Of a stretch of 64,000 bases of DNA, positions 58,433-64,000 are shown piece by piece. Every line of letters starts with the position of its first letter. Position 1 is the stretch's first letter. The notes beneath the pieces are model-generated. The model made no database searches. It saw nothing but the letters and a program-made list of their open reading frames with translations, and was not told the DNA's origin. The position numbers and the translations under genes are program-made. The stretch comes from Orientallactaga sibirica (Eukaryota > Chordata > Mammalia > Rodentia > Dipodidae): the NCBI GenBank assembly GCA_036365145.1, contig JAEOAD010000005.1:4129501-4193500 (forward strand). The letters are read 5' to 3'.

Positions 58433-59165
58433 ATGACAGAAGAAAAAGACAAAGACCCTATAAAGAAACAACAAAGGCAACAATAGTCAACACCAAAATA
58501 CAGCTTATTTAAGAACGGCAAAGCCAACCAAGGGATATCAATCAAACCTAACACATCACCCGCCCTGCCGTGGAAGGTGCGATTAGCACTCCCAATGCAG
58601 GCCCATGTGCCTGGCTTTGTGTTAAGTGGGTCCTGTTGCTTTCGGCATGGCTTCCAATCTCACCTATGCTGAGTGCCCACCTCGCTCCCTCTCTGGTGTG
58701 CAGTGGACTCACTTAGGCTGCTTGGGTTGCTGGATCTGTTGCTCTGATGATCTGTGCTAGATGCTGTGTGGCTCAGGGTTGGTTCTCCAGTGGTTTGCAC
58801 ACTGGTGGTCGGAGGTAGGGAGGCAGTGCAGTGTGCCTGCAGCTGCTCAGCTGGTCTCATTTGGGTTCTCCTTCAGCAGCTGCTCAGGTTTCTTGACTTC
58901 GTGAGGAGGTGGTATTAGTAGAAAATCCCTTCACCTGGCTTCTGCTTCTGCCGAGGTGTGAGCTGATTTTGGCTAGTTGCCTGCTTGCTAGAAACTTCGG
59001 GGTCTCTCCTGCTTGTCTGATGAGGTGGATAATTCCTTATACACCCGCACTTTTCAGTAGAAGAGTGTATTTTGCTGTTTTTCTGCTTATTCCACCCCCC
59101 AACCCCCAGACTTTGGTGTGGCTGCTACCTTGGCATCTTCCAAAAGAGAAATTTTGATTCAGCCT

Positions 59166-60831
59166 CTCCAAGCTTTTGTCAGTGATGCCCACAATAATAG
59201 ACACAGCAGAATGAATGATCATCACAGAAAAGCGCATGCGAGCTGCAAGGCAACCCACCGTGAAGTTTCACAGAGAGAGGAAGTGAGGAGTTGAACTGTA
59301 ACTGAAGTAATTTACTCTTGTCAATATCCTTGCGCAAGCCACAAACATACAAATTATTTCTACACACATAGACAGACTGATTACACTGTGACTTTTGGTT
59401 CCTGCTACATATTTTCAATATCTTCTTCAAGATGTCCAATTATTTTTCTAGAACTGACAAGGAGATAATAAAACTTTCTCCTGATTCATTGCAGCACTCT
59501 CTGTATGATGGTAAAGCATGGGGCTTATCCCTCAATTGGTACAGACATGTCTCACAGTTTGATTAGACACAAAATGTTCTTCTTGAAAATGATTGAAATT
59601 CAGAATAAGTTTGTTAACTACTTAATGAACACAACAACGTTTAAAAGGGTAGCTTAGTTCGCAACTGCAAAATAGACCTACATCTTCCTTTTCTGTAGAC
59701 ACTCGAATATCAGGGAAGCAGAAGCCAAAGCTGTTGAAGGAGGCATTCAGTGAGTTCTAACGATCTTAACCTTGAAAAGAAAGCACAGCAGAGTCGGGAG
59801 ATAGGAATCATAAAATGACGAAATCCTCTCCACTACCTATTCGATTATGACTTGTAAATGTGATATTAGATGAGATCCATTTTTTTCTTTTTGATTCTCA
59901 ATTGTGTCATAAGGGTTAGTATCTATCTAATATTCAAAGAAATTATGAATCTTAGACAGGTCGACCTTGAACCCCCCAACTCCAGCAGAATTTCTTGCAT
60001 GTCTGTGTTCCCAGACATTGCTGGTGCCCTTCACTGTGGCTCATGGAAATGGCTGCACTGCTTTGGCCTCTCTGTGTAACCACTCTTCAGGACCCAGCAG
60101 TGCCTTGTGCAATACTTCTTCAGTCAAGATCTAGTTAGAGAGGGCACTACCAATTCATCCAGAGGATATGAATCCTGTGCTCTGCACTTAGGGGAACTTT
60201 GTACCAGCAAAACGGTAAATAACCAGACACAAGTACTTACCAGTGATAATAATTGGTAAGAAACAAATAATGCCAACTTGCAGTGAGTCACATTCCTACC
60301 AACCTGAGGCCACTTTAGTTATGGTACAAATGATAAAGAAAGCACTTCAGAAGTGTTTGTATGATTGTTAATTGAGAAAGGAAAAGATGAATGTGGAGGC
60401 TCCTATTTTGCTTCAATCTTCCCTGATGAGAAATTCTACAAGAACTGTGGGGGGAAAAAAAACCACTAAAGGAAATTAAGCCCCAGATTGCTGGAGAAAT
60501 TATAACGGGCTTCATTGTGCTACTTCAAAGGAAATTAAGTGTCTTGTCTTAAATGAGTTACATGCTTGTTTACTAAGGGGCTCTGTAAATGAGATTGCCA
60601 AGGAAATATAAAGCTAGAAGTGGTGGCAGACAATGGCTGGGGAAAAAGATGGCAAATTTAAGTGACTAAGAAGCTTGATTTTTAGATCAGGTAAATGCAG
60701 AAAATGCAAATTTTAAAGGATAACTCATAAAGACTGAAATTTGAAATATCTTGTGTTTTAGGACAACATAGATTGATAAATAATACTTAATAAAAGCAGT
60801 GTTTCCATATATTTAAATTGTTTTTCAAAAT
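59166..60831. other. Repeat-free unique DNA, 1.7 kb
   Basis: No recognisable repeat or gene. Confidence 0.45.
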
Positions 60832-61029
60832 ATTTTATTTATTTATCTATTTAAGAGAGAGATGCACAGATAGAGAGAGAATGCACACGCCAGGGCCTCT
60901 AGACACTGCAAACTCCAGATGCATGTGCCAACTTGTGCAGCTGGTCTATATGGGTACTGGGGAATCAAGCCTTGGGTCCTTAGGCTTCACAGGCAATTGC
61001 CTTACCCACTAAGCCATCTCTCCAGCCCT
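60832..61029 (-). repeat. Dip-like SINE
   Basis: TTTATTTATCTATTTAAGAG, CACACGCCAGGGCCTCTAG, and AAGCCATCTCTCCAGCCC. A small deletion removes part of the ACTGCAAACGAACTCC block. Confidence 0.95.
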
Positions 61030-62059
61030 ATACTGAGGTGTTTTAAGCCCACTCTTAGTATCATGCCCATCCACTCCTATGTATTTCCGTGTGAATCTTC
61101 TGCATATGTCCCATCAGTGCTCTTATCACTAATGAAATCAGGGACTGTTTTGTGTATTACTTACCTTGTGATGCAAAACAAGTTCAATGGCTTCTAACAA
61201 TTCTCATTCCCTAATTATTCACATGTTCTGTGGCCACAGATGTGACCTAGCTCTGCTCCGAGGTCACACAGTAAGTATGCTGGCTGTGTTCTTGCCTGGA
61301 GCTTGGGGGAGTAATCTACAACGCCCCCCCCCACACACACCCCAGAATATTTAGGTTTTTAAATAATTCATCTTTTGAGGTTGTTGGACTGAGACCCCAT
61401 ATTCTGGCTATCAACCAGGGACCACATTTATCAACCCCAAGCCACTAAGCTCTGACAGTGAGGACCAAATTCTTTGTTTTGGATCCATCCATTTAACCAT
61501 TAATTCTCCATCCCCAGCCAGACAAAATTCTCTACTCTTAACAGGTGATGATGATAAAGTACCTACATAAACTCTTGCTTCTAGTATGATGACAGGACTA
61601 ACCCCAGGAGCAAAGGAAGTCGAGGCCATCAAAAGTTCTGCCTCCCATACATAGCATCAAATACACACTCTACAGAGAAGGGCCTTTACTCTGTATTTCC
61701 TGGGGTTGTTTAAATGAGGATCCAAAGACAGCAGCATGCTGTGTTTCATTGTGAAATCTAAATCTCTTTGATGGTGAAGCACTGACTACAGTCTTTCTAT
61801 TTTTTATACATGTTCCTAACTTCTGAAGGGATTGAGTCAGCTGTTCTCTGTATTTGGAATTTATTTGGTTATCTTTTTTCCACTTCTAGCATTTCCTATA
61901 AGGAAATGAATTCTAAAAGCTTGGTTAGGTACTGCTGCAACCAATTCTTTATCGTAAACCTTGTCTTGTACTTCATAGGCATAATAGTAACAGAATTGAT
62001 TCCCTTATTTTACTAATGATTTGATAAACTGGTAGCATCCGCAGGGCAATGGCAGACGC
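61030..62059. other. Unassigned unique DNA
   Basis: A C-run with CACACA at 61323-61343; nothing else recognised. Confidence 0.45.
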
Positions 62060-62065
62060 CTCAAA

Positions 62066-62118
62066 GTCATTGGGCTTTACAGGCAAGTGCCTTAACCACC
62101 GAACCTTCTCTCCAGTCC
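62066..62118 (-). repeat. SINE fragment (head only)
   Basis: TTGGGCTTTACAGGCAAGTG and CCTTCTCTCCAGTCC are the complement of a Dip-like SINE head; the rest is missing. Confidence 0.8.
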
Positions 62119-62221
62119 ATTTTACTTCTGTTTTTATTTTAATCTTTAAGTATCATTCTGCTTATGTAGTTTTTTATATATTTAATAGATTTTGATAAAT
62201 TACAATCATATACTTCAAACA

Positions 62222-62358
62222 CAGGGTCTTTTTTGTTAGATTACCCTGTGTGATCTTGAACTCAGTATGTAGCCAAGGCTGATTCCATTTAATAGTAATC
62301 CTCCTGCCTCAGCTTCCTAAATACCAGGATGAAATATGTGTGTCACCAAGCCCAGCTC
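62222..62358 (-). repeat. Heavily diverged B1 SINE
   Basis: CAGGGTCTTTTTTGTTAG, TGATCTTGAACTCAGTATG, ATCCTCCTGCCTCAGC and CACCAAGCCCAGC preserve the minus-strand B1 order. Confidence 0.75.
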
Positions 62359-63234
62359 TCATTATTTTACTTTAGAAAAAAAAATGTAGAAATTGGCAGT
62401 CAGCCACGCATACGCATGCATGTACACAAATACACTAATAGTTACTGTGAGCAAAGTAGTCATTAAACTGAAAATATTAATACATATATCTGGTGTGTTT
62501 CAAGAAAAGTCTAAAAGACACAATTATACAGAGGGCACTGCGGGGAAAGATGAAGGTATAATTAACATACAAGTATGCTGAGTAAGAAGCTAATTGAATT
62601 AGCACGCCATGATTAAGTCTGTTTAGAATAAAAGCCAATTTGGCAACTAAATAAAAATATTAAGAAGCTACTAGAAAAACAAAAAGTCATATTTCTTACA
62701 CAACTTACTCCCAGCTGTGGGTCCTGGGAGTTACCTAGGAAGCCCCAAATCCTCGGCAGCTGGGGAGCTCAAGTGACAGTGATGTGTTCTTTTCATATTA
62801 CAGAACACAGGAAAAGGAAGCCCACGGAGCAGTCTCATCAAGGATGACCTAACAAAAGAGATGGAGCAGAAAAATACAATGTCTTCTACAAGATAAGAAG
62901 TGAAAGGAAGACCGACAGTGAAGAGCCCGAGTGAGAGCAGAACATTCTAGCAAGGAAAGCTTCCCCACTGCAGAAACGGCCCCCATCCCATGATGCGGAA
63001 TTTCTTGTTTGGAGAGTAGCACGTGCAGGAATCCCATCCACTCTCCTGACTTAAGTGAGGATTCTTAGGACTCCTGCATCCCCTCAGAAAACAGGAAAAA
63101 GGAAAAAAAAGCTTTTCAACTGAATAATCGTGACTTTTGCTTGTCACCGTGTTTAGAATGGCCATGTGAACAAATCTCTAGGACTGTTGGTGAGAGATTT
63201 TTCTAGATTGTTAATTTACTTAGGAATTCTTACC
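62359..63234. other. Unassigned unique DNA
   Basis: No recognised feature. Confidence 0.45.
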
Positions 63235-63483
63235 TGAACTATTGGCCGGGGTCCTGGACTGAGTAAGAAGGAGAAAGTGGGCTGAGCAGCAACATTCGCC
63301 CACTGCACTCTCTTCATGACCGTGGGTGTAAAAATGTGCCCCGTTAGCCTGTCTCCGCGGCCATGCCTGCCCCCCTTAATGGACTGTATCCTCTGGAGCT
63401 GCAGGCTGAGATAAATTCTTCCATCCCTAAGGTGCTTCTTGGCAGGTATGTCACAGCAAATGAGAAAATTAACTATTACAGTG
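63235..63483 (+). repeat. Old dispersed repeat (URR1-like, tentative), copy 7, 5' truncated
   Basis: CATGCCTGCCCCCCTTAATGG, TGAGATAAATTCTTCCATCCC and GTCACAGCAAATGAGAAAATT reproduce the family's 3' half. Confidence 0.5.
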
Positions 63484-64000
63484 GTCAAACCAAAATTGTA
63501 TTGATATATTGTGTGTGGACAATATATGCATGAAAATAGTTAATTAGTTGAGATGTCATATGGCAGTCAGAGTTCAAATTGCATTTTTAATGAAGCCATT
63601 AATTTGACATATCAACATTAAAATAGGTCTTAGGAAACATGTGACACCAGACAGGAAAAAAAAATGGATTTTAAGTTCCAATGTTCTAAAGAGAAAATTG
63701 TCATTGTGTCCCATAGTAGCAATGTACTCTGGATTGTGTTACTTCATCTCTTGGATCCCCTTTCTGCTAACAGGGAGAGTAGCCCTTGTCTTATGGAACT
63801 TTGTTAAGTGAAACAATATGTTGCAGGAACTTTTATCCTATTAGTGTGTTTGGTGGAAGTCTTAACTGGTAGAGGCATAAATAAGAACTGAATTTAACTT
63901 TTCTAATAATTCTCCATTGTGCACCCCCACTCCCAGGTGTTCACTTCTCAAACAAGTTCTATCAGTGATCTTTCGGTCTCCTGTAATGTTAAATTACTTT
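63484..64000. other. Unassigned unique DNA to the window end
   Basis: No recognised feature. Confidence 0.45.

Larger units (their letters stand above)
55712..59165 (-). mobile_element. LINE-1 with ORF1 but no ORF2 (HAL1-like), split by a SINE
   Basis: Reading the minus strand: a putative 5'UTR (59165 to about 57700), decayed ORF1 (about 57690 to 56915), then directly the L1 3'UTR (56915 to 55712) seen also at 36600-37920. The join lies near 56915, where ORF1 sequence encoding a decayed RATADYST-like segment meets CATGAGTTGTTGGCC of the 3'UTR. ORF2 (normally close to 4 kb) and the end of ORF1 are absent. The upstream limit and the 5'UTR status of 57700-59165 are inferred from position; a B1-like remnant lies within it. 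Confidence 0.6.

Overview
The window is nuclear DNA from a mammal, almost certainly a rodent of the jerboa group (Dipodidae); Jaculus is my best guess. This rests on the repeats. About 40 copies of a tRNA-derived, B2-superfamily SINE resemble the 'Dip' SINE of jerboas: a Pol III A box near TGGCTTAGCGG, a B box near GGTTCGATTCC, a CT-rich tail region and an AATAAA-rich 3' end. They are accompanied by rodent 7SL-derived B1 SINEs, B4/RSINE-like composites, one ID-like SINE and several LINE-1 3' ends. Assignment is by eye from memory of family consensus sequences; no search was run.

I find no intact protein-coding gene, no functional RNA gene and no exon I can defend. Open reading frames are short and most lie in SINEs, L1 3'UTRs or antisense to repeats. 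The window reads as intergenic or deep intronic DNA in a repeat-rich, gene-poor region.

Layout. 1-5 kb: SINE and B1 fragments, an L1 3' end, a B4-like element and a SINE carrying a microsatellite. 5-9 kb: an older dispersed repeat, a (TA)n tract, a striking long imperfect inverted repeat (6421-7075), and a SINE with a CTCF-like motif. 9.3-9.9 kb: a 378-bp solo LTR inside a SINE. 10-17 kb: L1 3' ends, SINEs, B1s. 17-24 kb: local tandem duplications, then ancient L1M/L1ME fragments broken by SINEs. 24-34 kb: mostly unique DNA with scattered SINEs and two 31-bp tandem repeats. 34.0-34.7 kb: a 44-bp minisatellite of nearly 15 units. 36.6-48.9 kb: several L1 3' ends, a SINE lying between ~100-bp direct repeats, and nested B4 and SINE insertions. 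49.3-51.6 kb: a processed pseudogene of AIDA whose 5' end is inverted. 52.5-53.6 kb: four same-orientation SINEs in a row. 55.7-59.2 kb: a minus-strand LINE-1 with ORF1 but no ORF2. 59-64 kb: mostly unique sequence.

The parts do not form a pathway; the recurring process is retrotransposition. L1 machinery explains the SINEs (7-16 bp target duplications are visible at many), the AIDA retrocopy and the L1 copies. The most notable signals are the AIDA twin-priming structure, the ~250-nt-arm hairpin, an ORF1-only L1, a SINE subfamily carrying a near-consensus CTCF motif with all copies in one orientation, and the minisatellite.
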